Shown one piece after another: positions 1-9,451 of a DNA stretch of 64,000 nt; position 1 is the stretch's first letter, and the number at the start of each line of letters is the position of its first letter. The translations under genes were made by a program, and so were the position numbers. The notes below the pieces were generated by a model that searched no databases, was not told where the DNA came from, and saw nothing but the letters and a program-made list of their open reading frames with translations. The stretch is from Saprospiraceae bacterium UBA1994 (GTDB taxonomy: Bacteria > Bacteroidota > Bacteroidia > Chitinophagales > Saprospiraceae). The stretch spans positions 62,281 to 126,280 of the forward strand of contig DDCY01000023.1 in assembly GCA_002335865.1 (NCBI GenBank), read 5' to 3'.

Positions 1-147
1 TTCAAGTTCCATGGTAGCTTTGTCGGTCTCCACTTCTGCTAGTATATCTCCAGGTGATACTTTATCTCCTTCTTTTACGAGCCATGACACAATGTTACCT
101 TCTTCCATGGTATCACTTAGTCTTGGCATTCTTATGATCTCAGCCAT
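1..147 (-). CDS. pdhC: Pyruvate dehydrogenase E2 (dihydrolipoamide acetyltransferase), N-terminal part
   Basis: Only the first 49 codons lie in the window; the gene runs off the left edge. The translation starts MAEIIRMPRLSDTMEEGN and reaches VETDKATMELE. That is the lipoyl domain of a 2-oxo acid dehydrogenase E2 subunit, and the lysine in ETDKA is the residue that carries lipoate. The E2 core transfers the acetyl group to CoA in the pyruvate dehydrogenase complex. PRLSDTMEEG is more typical of pyruvate than of 2-oxoglutarate E2, but the catalytic domain is out of view, so the substrate is inferred. It is divergent from recR, and a promoter-like motif lies at 221-254. Confidence 0.9.
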   Translation of the reverse strand, partial: MAEIIRMPRLSDTMEEGNIVSWLVKEGDKVSPGDILAEVETDKATMELE

Positions 148-220
148 ATTATATTGTTGTTTCTATATTTCAATTTTGTTTCGAAGCCCTCTAAAGGACG
201 AATCAGATTCCAAAATTAAC

Positions 221-254
221 TTTTCAGCGCTAATACACCAGCTTTTTTTTGCAA
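221..254 (-). promoter_or_regulatory. Candidate promoter for pdhC
   Basis: On the minus strand the sequence reads TTG, 23 nt, then TAATTTTG. This fits the Bacteroidota consensus (TTG/TTTG at -33, TAnnTTTG at -7) at the long end of the allowed spacer. The -7 block is at 221-228, about 74 nt before the pdhC start. The rest of the gap (148-466) shows no gene. Confidence 0.4.
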
Positions 255-466
255 TAATCTAACCTTTGTGAATGGTATTACTTTAATATGATGTATTGCC
301 AATAGTTCTTTGGAGACATTGTTTTAACGGTCTATGTGTAATATTTACACTTTCGCTAATTCATTCTTCGTTACTTATTAGAGATAGCCGCTCTAATGTC
401 ATAAGCAAAATGCCTATTTTTACGTTGAAATATATTAGTCATGTTTTCACCAATCTTTAAAGAAAT

Positions 467-1078
467 TTGAATCTTTCCTCCAAACTCCTGCAAGATACAG
501 TTAATGCCCTCAGTAGCCTACCTAGTATAGGTAAAAAATCTGCACTCAGACTTGCGCTGCATTTGATCGATGATGAGACGAACAAAGCCAAGAAGATTGC
601 GAATGTATTAGGTATACTCAAGGAGCAAATCAAATATTGTGTACATTGTCATAATATCTCAGATCTAGACGAATGTGAGATCTGTATTAATCCTGTACGT
701 AATAGGAAAGTACTCTGTATTGTAGAAAGTATCAGAGATGTAATTGCCATTGAGGAAACTCAAGAATTTAGTGGATTATATCATGTTTTGGGCGGAGTGA
801 TATCGCCGATGGATGGAATCGGTCCAGATCAGCTTAATATAGATCAATTAGTGCAACGAGTTAAAGAGCAAGAGATAGATGAACTCATTATGGCACTTAG
901 TCCTACGATAGAAGGAGAAACCACGATTTATTACATCACTAAGCTTATAGATCTAGATAAACTTAAGGTGACTACGATCGCTAGAGGTGTGGCGTTCGGT
1001 GGAGAGTTAGAATATGCAGACGAAGTTACTCTGGGACGTAGTATCAGATCACGATTACCCTATAGTGTAGGACATTAA
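467..1078 (+). CDS. recR: Recombination protein RecR
   Basis: RecR acts with RecF and RecO to load RecA at single-strand gaps. The 203-residue product has normal family length. It has an N-terminal helix-hairpin-helix region (LSSLPSIGKKSALRLALHL), a four-cysteine zinc site (C58, C61, C70, C73) and a Toprim domain from about residue 82 (LCIVESIRD, then GVISPMDGIGPDQL). The start is TTG: an in-frame TAA lies 9 nt upstream and no ATG is available, while family alignment supports starting at NLSSKLLQD. The next gene begins 2 nt after the stop, so the two are probably cotranscribed. Confidence 0.95.
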   Translation: MNLSSKLLQDTVNALSSLPSIGKKSALRLALHLIDDETNKAKKIANVLGILKEQIKYCVHCHNISDLDECEICINPVRNRKVLCIVESIRDVIAIEETQEFSGLYHVLGGVISPMDGIGPDQLNIDQLVQRVKEQEIDELIMALSPTIEGETTIYYITKLIDLDKLKVTTIARGVAFGGELEYADEVTLGRSIRSRLPYSVGH

Positions 1079-1080
1079 AT

Positions 1081-3045
1081 ATGATAGGTCTCAGCGTCAT
1101 CATAGTAAATTATAATGTTCGGCAGTTTGTACTGCAGACGTTGCATTCTATATATCAGTCTCAATTAGATGGATTGTCGATAGAAGTGGTTGTTGTAGAT
1201 AATAATTCTTCAGATGGAAGTGTAGAAGCGATCCGAGATCATTTTCCACAGACTACAATCATTGCCAATAAAAATAACCCAGGCTTCTCTAAAGGTAATA
1301 ATCAAGGGATAGGGATAAGTAAAGGAGAGTTTGTATTGCTGCTCAATCCTGATACTGTATTAGAAGAATATACTCTTGCTATGTCTGTCGCCAGGATGAA
1401 AGCAGAATCAGATATAGGTGCATTAGGTGTCAAAATGATAGATGGCACAGGTACTTTCCTGCCAGAGAGCAAGCGTAGCTTTCCAACACCATGGAATAGT
1501 TTGATGAAGTTGTTGGGTTTGTCCTCAATGTTCCCTAGTAGTAAAATTTTGGGAGGATATAATCTTACTTATCTCAATGAAAATAAAACACATGATATAG
1601 ATGTGCTCTGTGGTGCATTTATGTTGATGCGAAGATCTGCTTTAGATAACTCAGGATTGCTAGATGAATCGTTTTTTATGTATGGAGAAGATATAGACCT
1701 ATCATATAGAATCAAGCAATCGGGTTATAGGATATTGTATTATCCAGAGACACAGATAATTCATTATAAAGGAGAAAGCACAAAGAAATCTAGCGTCAAC
1801 TACGTTAAGGTATTCTACAATGCTATGATTATCTATGTCAAAAAACATTATAGTGGTCGAACCGCATCATTCTTTGTATTAATGCTTTCCATGGCCATAT
1901 ATTTTATAGCAGGGATCAGCTTAGTACGGAGGCTTTGGGATCGGCTAAAATATCCAATTGTAGATGCAGGGTTAATTTTAGCGAATCTTCATGGAGCGAA
2001 ATGGCTATGGGGTAGATACTATTATAATGATGTAGAATATTACGAGGGTACTCCAATGTATGCCAATCTGGTTGTCTATACTCTGATATGGGTACTCTGT
2101 TTAGCCATCTACGGTCATTATTCCAAAGTGAGTAATGCCAAGTCATTATTGCGAGGTGTTAGTATAGGGACTATATTGATATTAGTAATATATGCTCTGT
2201 TGCCATTGGCTTATCGGAGTAGTAGAGCAGTACTTCTGATTGGCGCTGCTGCAACTTTAATTATCTGTTGGATTACTACCTTATTATGGAATAGATCTAT
2301 TCGTCGTAAATGGACTTTAAGTCGTAATCCAAAACTCAATGTACTTATCGCAGCATCGGAATTAAGTACAGCGTATATCAAGGAGATGATTTTAAAGTCT
2401 AGTGGTAATTTGCAGCTCATAGGCAATGTATCGATAAATGAAAAATTGCAATCTGAAAAGACTGTAGGTTCGATAGATAACCTAGTTCAAATCGCTCAGG
2501 AATATGAGGTTGATGAAATTGTATTTAGCTCCAAGGATATGAATTATCATGATATCATGTCATTTATGAATGCGTTAGGAGATAGATATCAATACAAAAT
2601 AGGAGGCGATCAATACATAGGTGTGATTGGAAGCAATAGTAAAAATCATAGTGGAGAATACTATTCCGCAGATCTTCAGTATCGATTAGATCAACCTTAT
2701 AGCAAAAGACAGAAAAGAGTATTTGATATTTGGAGTAGTTTATTAATATTACTGCTGTCTCCATTAATCTTAATTCTTAATAGATTTCGTTGGAAAAGTA
2801 TATCTCATACTTGGCAAGTATTCATAGGTAAAATGACTTGGGTGTCCTATATTCCCAGCAAAGGCACTTATGAAAATATGCCAAACATTACGTCAGCCGT
2901 AATTTCTTTAGATAGTAATATAAAATTGCCTCTTACCAATGAGCAACAGCGCAATACTAATCAAGATTATGCTCGATATTATGAAGTGTGGGACGATCAA
3001 GTATTACTCCTAAGAAATCTTAATCGATTACATATTAGATATTAG
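1081..3045 (+). CDS. Membrane-anchored family 2 glycosyltransferase with a sugar-transferase-like C-terminus
   Basis: Residues 1-240 are a GT2 (GT-A fold) domain of the rhamnosyltransferase type: LSVIIVNYN at the start, LLNPDT near residue 88, and the acceptor-side motif YGEDIDLSYR at 201-210. It probably transfers a sugar in surface polysaccharide assembly. Residues about 262-415 contain four or five membrane segments. They are followed by a Rossmann-like stretch (LNVLIAASELSTAY onward), then KRVFDIWSSLLILLLSPL and WQVFIGKMTWVSY. The last part resembles the membrane hairpin and tail of a polyprenyl-phosphate sugar-1-phosphate transferase, but the catalytic stretch between them is missing. 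The substrate cannot be told from sequence. It follows recR by 2 nt. Confidence 0.85.
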   Translation: MIGLSVIIVNYNVRQFVLQTLHSIYQSQLDGLSIEVVVVDNNSSDGSVEAIRDHFPQTTIIANKNNPGFSKGNNQGIGISKGEFVLLLNPDTVLEEYTLAMSVARMKAESDIGALGVKMIDGTGTFLPESKRSFPTPWNSLMKLLGLSSMFPSSKILGGYNLTYLNENKTHDIDVLCGAFMLMRRSALDNSGLLDESFFMYGEDIDLSYRIKQSGYRILYYPETQIIHYKGESTKKSSVNYVKVFYNAMIIYVKKHYSGRTASFFVLMLSMAIYFIAGISLVRRLWDRLKYPIVDAGLILANLHGAKWLWGRYYYNDVEYYEGTPMYANLVVYTLIWVLCLAIYGHYSKVSNAKSLLRGVSIGTILILVIYALLPLAYRSSRAVLLIGAAATLIICWITTLLWNRSIRRKWTLSRNPKLNVLIAASELSTAYIKEMILKSSGNLQLIGNVSINEKLQSEKTVGSIDNLVQIAQEYEVDEIVFSSKDMNYHDIMSFMNALGDRYQYKIGGDQYIGVIGSNSKNHSGEYYSADLQYRLDQPYSKRQKRVFDIWSSLLILLLSPLILILNRFRWKSISHTWQVFIGKMTWVSYIPSKGTYENMPNITSAVISLDSNIKLPLTNEQQRNTNQDYARYYEVWDDQVLLLRNLNRLHIRY

Positions 3046-3113
3046 AATGTCAATTTAAAAATATGAATAAGATCACTCTCTAGATCAATTTACTTATAAA
3101 ATATGTACTACCT

Positions 3114-3151
3114 CTATTTCTATCTTAATCTATTTCTATCTTAATCTATTT
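3114..3151. repeat. 16-bp tandem repeat, 2.4 copies
   Basis: The unit CTATTTCTATCTTAAT occurs twice in direct succession at 3114-3145 and is followed by a partial third copy. It lies just downstream of the glycosyltransferase gene in a low-complexity AT-rich gap. No function can be assigned. Confidence 0.85.
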
Positions 3152-3418
3152 TGATGAGTTACTTAATGAATAATTAATCTTACCATTTAATAAGACTAAG
3201 CTTATCAAAAATACTATCTGAATCCACAGAATATGGATTATACTCTTGTGAGATCATATCCTTTTATTTTCCGGAAAATAAATTTGTTGTTAATAAAAAA
3301 TTTCGTAAAATTTTCTCTCACGTCACTAAATATTCTATGCCGCAATTCAAGTTCTTGGTCTACACTTAAATTAGGTATTAAAAAACATAGGGTAGAGTCA
3401 TATTTTACAGCAAATTTC

Positions 3419-3448
3419 TATAGATGGAATATAGAGATTCCATCTATA
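3419..3448. terminator. 12-bp perfect hairpin, possible terminator
   Basis: The arms TATAGATGGAAT and ATTCCATCTATA pair perfectly around a 6-nt loop (ATAGAG) and are followed by TTTCTTTT on the plus strand. It lies 370 bp after the glycosyltransferase stop, with no intact gene directly upstream. It may end the recR operon transcript or mark the end of a lost gene. The remainder of 3046-3580 shows nothing recognisable. Confidence 0.5.
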
Positions 3449-3589
3449 TTTCTTTTGTCAAATGCTATACAATTCATTTTACGGTTGAGCAGAAAGAATA
3501 GTAGAACTAAAATGACCAGAATGAAACTTATTTATTTTTATAAAGATTTTTCTTCCTCTTGCGATATATTATTTGGTTAGATATACAGG

Positions 3590-3816
3590 CTTTCATTTGT
3601 GTCTGATACTTTTAAATAGACGACCATCTAAATGGGATATGTTTGTAATAAAATCTTTAAGCAGATCAATATTATTAAGGCGAGAGTTGATCTTTTTTGC
3701 TCGCGTCCTTCACAATACTTTGAATTATAAGACATGCTTGCACCACAGTTTGGACAAGATAGGCTAGAGTTCGATTCCAAGGGAATGAATTTCGTACATT
3801 TGTTATTACTTAACAT
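3590..3816 (-). pseudogene. Possible remnant of a zinc-ribbon protein gene
   Basis: A minus-strand frame starting at 3816 reads PLESNSSLSCPNCGASMSYN and continues SKYCEG. This looks like the CPxCG...YC part of a zinc ribbon lacking its final cysteine. After a frame change it continues with a helix-like stretch (RLNNIDLLKDFITNISHLDG) before a stop near 3590. The two pieces could be one small gene broken by a frameshift. I do not recognise the family, and short open frames in such DNA can be chance, so this is tentative. Confidence 0.35.
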
Positions 3817-3896
3817 AAATCAGTATCGAGGTAAAAATCTGACATAGTAATGTTTATTATATTGTCTCTAAATCTTAAAATTAAAAATAAGAATTC

Positions 3897-5093
3897 ATGG
3901 ATATCCTTCAAGAAATAAAAGATTTAGCGGCAGAATATAAAGCTGAGATCATCAAGCATCGTAGGCACTTACATATGTACCCTGAACTCTCATTCGAAGA
4001 GGAAAACACAGGTAAGTATATTGCTAAATATCTATCAGATTTAGGAATACCTCATACAACTGGTTGGGTTGAACACGGTGTTGTAGCAACTATAGAAGGA
4101 GGGCAAGAAGGACCCACTATCGCTCTTCGAGGAGATATAGATGCACTTCCTATACAAGAAGCCAACGATGTGGCTTACAAGTCTACCAATGAGGGAAAGA
4201 TGCATGCTTGTGGTCACGATGTGCATACTGCCAGTCTCATGGGTGTAGCTAAGATCTTATGGGAATTGAAAGATGGTATCAAAGGCACAGTAAGATTAAT
4301 ATTCCAACCTGGGGAAGAGAAATTGCCAGGCGGGGCTTCAATTATGATCAAAGAAGGAGTATTGTCAGATCCTAAGCCCATATCAATTTACGGTCAACAT
4401 GTACACCCTCCGCTAGATGTTGGCAAGGTAGGATATAGATCAGGAATGTATATGGCGTCTGCGGATGAGATATATCTTAAAGTCACTGGTCTTGGAGGTC
4501 ACGGAGCACTTCCACATAATTGTATAGACACCGTTTTACTTTCAGCGCGTATACTAGAGGCCTTACAAGCTGTCGTGTCTAGACATTGTAACCCTAATAT
4601 ACCATCGGTACTGTCATTTGGAAAGATCAACAGTGATGGTGGAGCGACTAATGTGATTCCAGATATAGTGCGTATTGAAGGTACATTTCGAACAATGAAT
4701 GAAGAGTGGCGTTACCAAGCGCATGAACATATAAAAAAGATAGCTCAACATACTGCTCAGTCCATGGGTGGATCCTGCGATGTAGATATACAAATAGGAT
4801 ATCCATGTTTGATTAATCATGCCGCAGAGACGGATTTTGTACACCAAGTTATGATCGATTATCTCGGTGAAGAAAACGTAGTCGAACTTCCGATGAGATT
4901 GACAGCTGAGGACTTCTCATATTTCTCTCAAGTAAGTGATGCTTGCTTTTACAGATTAGGTACGGGTAATTCAGCGAAAGGAATAACCTCTCCAGTTCAT
5001 ACACCTAATTTTGATATAGACGAAGATGCATTGGAGATAGGGATGGGATTAATGGCATTTTTGGCAGTATTGAGACTAGAGAAAGTAAAATAA
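3897..5093 (+). CDS. M20 family amidohydrolase (N-acyl amino acid hydrolase type)
   Basis: A 398-residue cytosolic metallo-hydrolase of the M20D/IAA-amino acid hydrolase-like group, which removes acyl groups from amino acids or related amides. RGDIDALP (78-85) and the zinc-binding HACGHDVHT (103-111) are present. The catalytic glutamate pair lies in FQPGEEKLPGG (E140, E141) and a further ligand in GQHVHP (H168). The dimerisation domain (about 180-300) is complete, and the C-terminal ligand histidine lies in SPVHTPNFD. Length is normal. The natural substrate cannot be deduced. It is convergent with the M23 peptidase gene, and 5094-5317 holds only short AT-rich palindromes. Confidence 0.9.
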   Translation: MDILQEIKDLAAEYKAEIIKHRRHLHMYPELSFEEENTGKYIAKYLSDLGIPHTTGWVEHGVVATIEGGQEGPTIALRGDIDALPIQEANDVAYKSTNEGKMHACGHDVHTASLMGVAKILWELKDGIKGTVRLIFQPGEEKLPGGASIMIKEGVLSDPKPISIYGQHVHPPLDVGKVGYRSGMYMASADEIYLKVTGLGGHGALPHNCIDTVLLSARILEALQAVVSRHCNPNIPSVLSFGKINSDGGATNVIPDIVRIEGTFRTMNEEWRYQAHEHIKKIAQHTAQSMGGSCDVDIQIGYPCLINHAAETDFVHQVMIDYLGEENVVELPMRLTAEDFSYFSQVSDACFYRLGTGNSAKGITSPVHTPNFDIDEDALEIGMGLMAFLAVLRLEKVK

Positions 5094-5317
5094 AATATTG
5101 GGTGTATGGACTAAGTAATTAACATGAATGCCAATTGTGCCTTTACAATTTCAATAATTAGAGTGAAAGCAGTGTTATTTTAGCTTAACTAGATTGGACA
5201 GATAAAAAATCTTTCAGAAAATAAATGGAGAGTATCAGTAATGCTCTAGCATTATTGTAAAGGTTCCTAATTATTTATGTTGGTAGTATAGTTAATACTA
5301 TTTATTCTTATTGAAGA

Positions 5318-6301
5318 TTAGTCAAATGACTGATTCTCTACAGTTGCTTTTTCTATTAGTTCTTTATATTCTTCTGGGGATAGACCATCTAGACAGTAAT
5401 CTATTGGATTGACAGCCTTACCATTAATACGTACTTCGTAATGAAGGTGGGGCGCTGTTGAAGTACCCGTAGATCCTACGGTTCCTATTTTTTGACCTTT
5501 AGATACTCTCTGCCCTTTCTTAACATTTACTGTCTTCATGTGGGCATATAAAGATGTGAAGCCATAGCCATGATCTATAATCACATTAGTGCCATACCCA
5601 CTTCTTCTTTTCTCTACTCTGATAACTTTACCATTACCAGTAGATTGGATTGCAGTTCCCTTTGGAGCAGTAAAGTCAATTCCTTTATGGAATTTCTTTA
5701 CTTTGTGTACAGGGTGAAGTCTGATTCCATAACCAGACAAGTGTTTTACTTTTCGTGTGAGTTTATTTTCTTGGATAGGCTTTATAGACGGAATTGAAGC
5801 CAATCTCTCTTCTTTTGACTTCGCGAGGATAAACAGCGAATCAAGAGAATTGCTCTGGATACTTATTTTTCTTTTAAGCTTTTCGACATTAGAAAGAGAT
5901 TCAGTTATCATCTCTCCAGTTTTTTCAAAATCTTCTAGGTGATTGTATCTTTTACTACCTCCGATACCACCATTCCATATCGCATCATCGATAGGCTCCA
6001 TTCCGAAGATCATTCGGTGCACATCTTTGTCTTTCTGCTGAAGTCTTTCTACATCGGCTGCGATATCTTGAAAGTCAGAGGAAAGATTAGAGTAATGATA
6101 CTCCATCTCAGTGAGTTCTCTATCTAGAGCTTTCTCCAACGGAGTTGGAAAATATTTATATCCCAATGAGAACACGCCTACTGATACAAAAATGATTGAA
6201 CAGCAAATTCCAGCAAAGCGAAAAATTTTTTCCCTTAATGTCAGCCTCAGCTTTTCAAACTGAAGTGTCTGTTGGTTATAGACGTATTTTTCCTTTCTCA
6301 T
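5318..6301 (-). CDS. M23 family metallopeptidase (membrane-anchored murein hydrolase)
   Basis: A 327-residue peptidoglycan endopeptidase of the LytM/M23 family. One transmembrane segment (about residues 27-48) anchors the protein, followed by a coiled-coil-like region (55-165) and a C-terminal M23 domain. The active-site metal ligands are visible: HKGID (H205, D209) and HLH (285-287), with LYAHM in between. Having all ligands makes it a probable active hydrolase rather than an EnvC/NlpD-type activator. It is a common single gene next to alaS in Bacteroidota. A promoter-like motif lies at 6534-6565. Confidence 0.92.
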   Translation of the reverse strand: MRKEKYVYNQQTLQFEKLRLTLREKIFRFAGICCSIIFVSVGVFSLGYKYFPTPLEKALDRELTEMEYHYSNLSSDFQDIAADVERLQQKDKDVHRMIFGMEPIDDAIWNGGIGGSKRYNHLEDFEKTGEMITESLSNVEKLKRKISIQSNSLDSLFILAKSKEERLASIPSIKPIQENKLTRKVKHLSGYGIRLHPVHKVKKFHKGIDFTAPKGTAIQSTGNGKVIRVEKRRSGYGTNVIIDHGYGFTSLYAHMKTVNVKKGQRVSKGQKIGTVGSTGTSTAPHLHYEVRINGKAVNPIDYCLDGLSPEEYKELIEKATVENQSFD

Positions 6302-6485
6302 TGTCTCCTATCTAAAGGTAATAACTTCGAATAAAAACCTAGATTTACCTATGCAATTTGAAGAATTGATTATCGTTTTTAAAAAGAATTAATGTGAGTG
6401 TTTGTAGTCTCAATTCTGGGGAATAAACAGCGATAATTCCTCTATTGTAATTGGTGTCAGGCTTAATTATTATTTAATATTTAGC

Positions 6486-6493
6486 TACTTTTG
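6486..6493 (+). promoter_or_regulatory. Candidate -7 element for alaS
   Basis: TACTTTTG matches the Bacteroidota -7 motif TAnnTTTG. No convincing -33 element lies at the expected distance, and the distance to the alaS start (239 nt) is long, so this is tentative. Confidence 0.25.
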
Positions 6494-6533
6494 TATTAAT
6501 AGAAAATCCTTATGTTCGATTTATAACGTTGAT

Positions 6534-6565
6534 CAAAAGTAACCCTTGACATCCGATTTTCCAAA
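6534..6565 (-). promoter_or_regulatory. Candidate promoter for the M23 peptidase gene
   Basis: On the minus strand TTTG, 20 nt, TACTTTTG matches the Bacteroidota sigma-factor consensus in both boxes and in spacing. It implies a leader of over 200 nt before the start at 6301. It is the best full promoter match I found in the window. Confidence 0.5.
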
Positions 6566-6731
6566 ACATTGTAAAATTAAAAATATACTTATCATATATA
6601 AATATGCTATATCTCTAAATTATTGATCTTTATCAAGTTATCAAAAAATTATAGAACATATTAGTTTTAGTTATATGTGACATTAATAAAATAATGGAGT
6701 GTTAAACCACTTCTAAAGCATTTTAAGCAGC

Positions 6732-9362
6732 ATGAGTAGTAATATGACATCCAATCAAATTCGTCAAACATTTTTTGACTTCTTCAAAGGTAAAGGACAC
6801 AAGATTGTGCCTTCTGCCCCTATAGTAGTAAAGAATGACCCTACTTTGATGTTTACCAATGCGGGTATGAATCAATTTAAAGATTACTTTTTGGGCAACA
6901 AAGATGCTGCAATAAAACGTGTAGCCGATACACAAAAGTGTCTAAGGGTCTCAGGGAAACATAATGATTTAGAAGAAGTAGGTCGTGATTCTTATCATCA
7001 TACTATGTTCGAAATGCTAGGAAATTGGTCTTTTGGTGATTATTTCAAGACTGAGGCGATTTCTTGGGCCTGGGAATTACTCACTGAGGTGTACAAGTTG
7101 GATCCTAGTCGTATTTATGCAACTGTCTTCGGTGGAGATGATAATGAAGGACTTGGACGTGATGAAGAGTCTGCAGGATTGTGGGGACAATTCCTACCAA
7201 AAGATAGAATTTTATATTGTGGAAAGGAAGATAACTTTTGGGAAATGGGTGAAACTGGACCGTGTGGACCTTGTTCAGAGCTACATGTTGATCTAAGATC
7301 AGATGAAGAAAGAGCTAAAGTGCCAGGAAGAGATCTAGTAAACATAGATGATCCAATGGTGATCGAAATATGGAATCTAGTTTTTATTCAATTCAATAGA
7401 AATTCGGATAGGTCACTGGAAAATTTACCTGCAAAACATATTGATACAGGAATGGGTTTCGAAAGATTGTGTCTAGCTATGCAAGCTAAGACGTCTAACT
7501 ATGAGACGGATATCTTCTTACCGATGATTCAATATATAGAAAAAGAGTCAGGTATTGCATATACTAATAAGTATGCTGAAGATGAAAAGACAGACATTGC
7601 GATGAGAGTAATTGTGGATCACGTCAGAGCAGTATCATTTAGCATTGCAGATGGCCAACTTCCAAGTAATACTGGAGCTGGATATGTTATTCGTCGTATT
7701 TTACGAAGAGCTGTAAGATATTACTACTCTTTTTTAAATATGAATGAGCCGTTTCTCAATAAGTTAGTGCCGATGCTCGCGGAACAATTCAAGGATGTAT
7801 TCCCTGAGTTAGAAGCACAAAGAGGATTCGTAGAGAAAGTAGTGTTGGAAGAGGAAAAATCATTTCTAAGAACATTAGCTGGAGGACTTCGTCGTATCGA
7901 AAATCTTGATGTAGAGAATAATAAAATGACTGGAAAGCAAGCATTTGAATTGTATGATACCTACGGATTTCCTATCGATTTAACTCGTATGATTGCAGAA
8001 GAGCATAGATGGCAAATAGACGATATAGGATTTGAAGTAGCACTAGAAGAGCAAAGAGTAAGAGGTCGTGATGATGGTAAAAGAGAGACTGGAGATTGGG
8101 TTCCAGTGCACGATACCGAAGAAGTAAAATTTTATGGATATGATGAGCAAGAGGTAAAAAACGCGAAGATTAATAAATACAGAACGCTCAAAGAAAAAGG
8201 TAAGCCTGTCTATCAAGTGGTTCTTGATAAAACACCTTTCTATGCAGAGGGAGGAGGACAAGTAGGAGATAAGGGAGAAATTATAGCAGGAGACCAAAAG
8301 ATAATAGTCTATGATACGAAAAAAGAGAATGACCTTATCATTCACTTTGTAAACGAATTACCTACAGATGCGTCTACATTAGTAGATGCTAAAATAAATG
8401 CTACAAGAAGAGCACTGACCGAAAATAATCACTCTGCGACGCACCTATTACATGCAGCACTAAGACAAGTTTTGGGTATACATGTTCAACAAAAAGGATC
8501 GTTAGTAAAAGATGAATATCTCAGATTTGATTTCTCGCATTTTGAGAAAGTATCAAAGGAGCAACTCAAAGAGGTAGAGCAATTAGTAAATGCAAAAATT
8601 AGAGAAAATATATCTCTGATCGAAAATAGAAATATATCTGTACAAGATGCTAAGGAAGCAGGAGCAATGATGCTCTTCGGTGAGAAATACGGAGAGTTTG
8701 TACGTATGATCACATTCGACGAAGACTTTAGCCGTGAGCTTTGTGGAGGCTGTCACGTAGATGCTACTGGACAGATAGGATTGATGAAGATTACATCCGA
8801 AAGCGCCATATCGGCAGGGGTAAGGCGTATCGAAGCGATTACAGCAGAAGCAGCGGAGAAATTTGTATCAGACGCAATCGGTCAACTCACAGAAGTGAAA
8901 GAATTATTTAAGAATCCTAAAGATTTGACTGCGGGAATACAAGATCTACAAGAAGAGAACAAAGTATTGAAAAAAGAGATTGAGAAATTAATGGCTGCCC
9001 AGGCTGGAAACATGAAAGAAGATTTGATTAAGTCAGCAGAAGACATTAATGGTGTAAAAGTAATACGTACCATTCTTAAAGGACTCGATAGTAAATCTGC
9101 TAAATCACTAGCTGGGAGTATCGAGCAAATTATAGGCGATTGTGTCATCCTATTTGGTATTGATGGAGAGAAGCCACAACTACAACTATCAGTAAGTAGG
9201 GCGCTCACAGAAAAAGGTCTACACGCAGGCAACATGGTCAGCGAGCTGGCAAAAAACATCAAAGGTGGCGGAGGTGGTCAACCGTTTTATGCAAGTGCTG
9301 GAGGTAGTGATGCAAGTGGGTTGCAGGCTGCTGTGGACCAGCTAGGGGGTATGTTTGGTTAA
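6732..9362 (+). CDS. alaS: Alanine--tRNA ligase
   Basis: This 876-residue enzyme charges tRNA-Ala and edits mischarged Ser/Gly. The N-terminal class II catalytic domain begins IRQTFFDFFKGKGHKIVPS and includes TLMFTNAGMNQFKDYFLG. The editing domain has its zinc ligands HSATH (H567, H571) and CGGCH (C671, H675). The C-terminal DHHA1 domain ends with the glycine-rich KGGGGGQPFYASAGG. Length and order are normal. The ATG at 6732 is followed four codons later by a second ATG; the exact start does not affect any domain. A strong terminator follows at 9419. Confidence 0.98.
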   Translation: MSSNMTSNQIRQTFFDFFKGKGHKIVPSAPIVVKNDPTLMFTNAGMNQFKDYFLGNKDAAIKRVADTQKCLRVSGKHNDLEEVGRDSYHHTMFEMLGNWSFGDYFKTEAISWAWELLTEVYKLDPSRIYATVFGGDDNEGLGRDEESAGLWGQFLPKDRILYCGKEDNFWEMGETGPCGPCSELHVDLRSDEERAKVPGRDLVNIDDPMVIEIWNLVFIQFNRNSDRSLENLPAKHIDTGMGFERLCLAMQAKTSNYETDIFLPMIQYIEKESGIAYTNKYAEDEKTDIAMRVIVDHVRAVSFSIADGQLPSNTGAGYVIRRILRRAVRYYYSFLNMNEPFLNKLVPMLAEQFKDVFPELEAQRGFVEKVVLEEEKSFLRTLAGGLRRIENLDVENNKMTGKQAFELYDTYGFPIDLTRMIAEEHRWQIDDIGFEVALEEQRVRGRDDGKRETGDWVPVHDTEEVKFYGYDEQEVKNAKINKYRTLKEKGKPVYQVVLDKTPFYAEGGGQVGDKGEIIAGDQKIIVYDTKKENDLIIHFVNELPTDASTLVDAKINATRRALTENNHSATHLLHAALRQVLGIHVQQKGSLVKDEYLRFDFSHFEKVSKEQLKEVEQLVNAKIRENISLIENRNISVQDAKEAGAMMLFGEKYGEFVRMITFDEDFSRELCGGCHVDATGQIGLMKITSESAISAGVRRIEAITAEAAEKFVSDAIGQLTEVKELFKNPKDLTAGIQDLQEENKVLKKEIEKLMAAQAGNMKEDLIKSAEDINGVKVIRTILKGLDSKSAKSLAGSIEQIIGDCVILFGIDGEKPQLQLSVSRALTEKGLHAGNMVSELAKNIKGGGGGQPFYASAGGSDASGLQAAVDQLGGMFG

Positions 9363-9418
9363 GGAAAATTCACCATTATATTAGTTTATTATTATTAAAT
9401 AAACAGAAATTTAATTTA

Positions 9419-9451
9419 AAAAAGCAAGTGGAATAATCCCGCTTGTTTTTT
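9419..9451 (+). terminator. Rho-independent terminator after alaS
   Basis: CAAGTGG pairs with CCGCTTG (one G-T pair) around a 7-nt loop, flanked by an A-run on the left and TTTTTT on the right, about 60 nt after the alaS stop. The A/T flanks also make it partly usable for the convergent gene. Confidence 0.85.

Noticed and set aside
3233..3580. 115-codon plus-strand frame in the gap after the glycosyltransferase
   Set aside because: The composition (Phe/Ile/Leu/Lys/Asn) is that of random AT-rich sequence, and a strong hairpin lies inside it.
3766..3781. GTTCGATTCC resembling a tRNA T-loop
   Set aside because: The flanking bases cannot form the T-stem and no acceptor or anticodon arm is found nearby.
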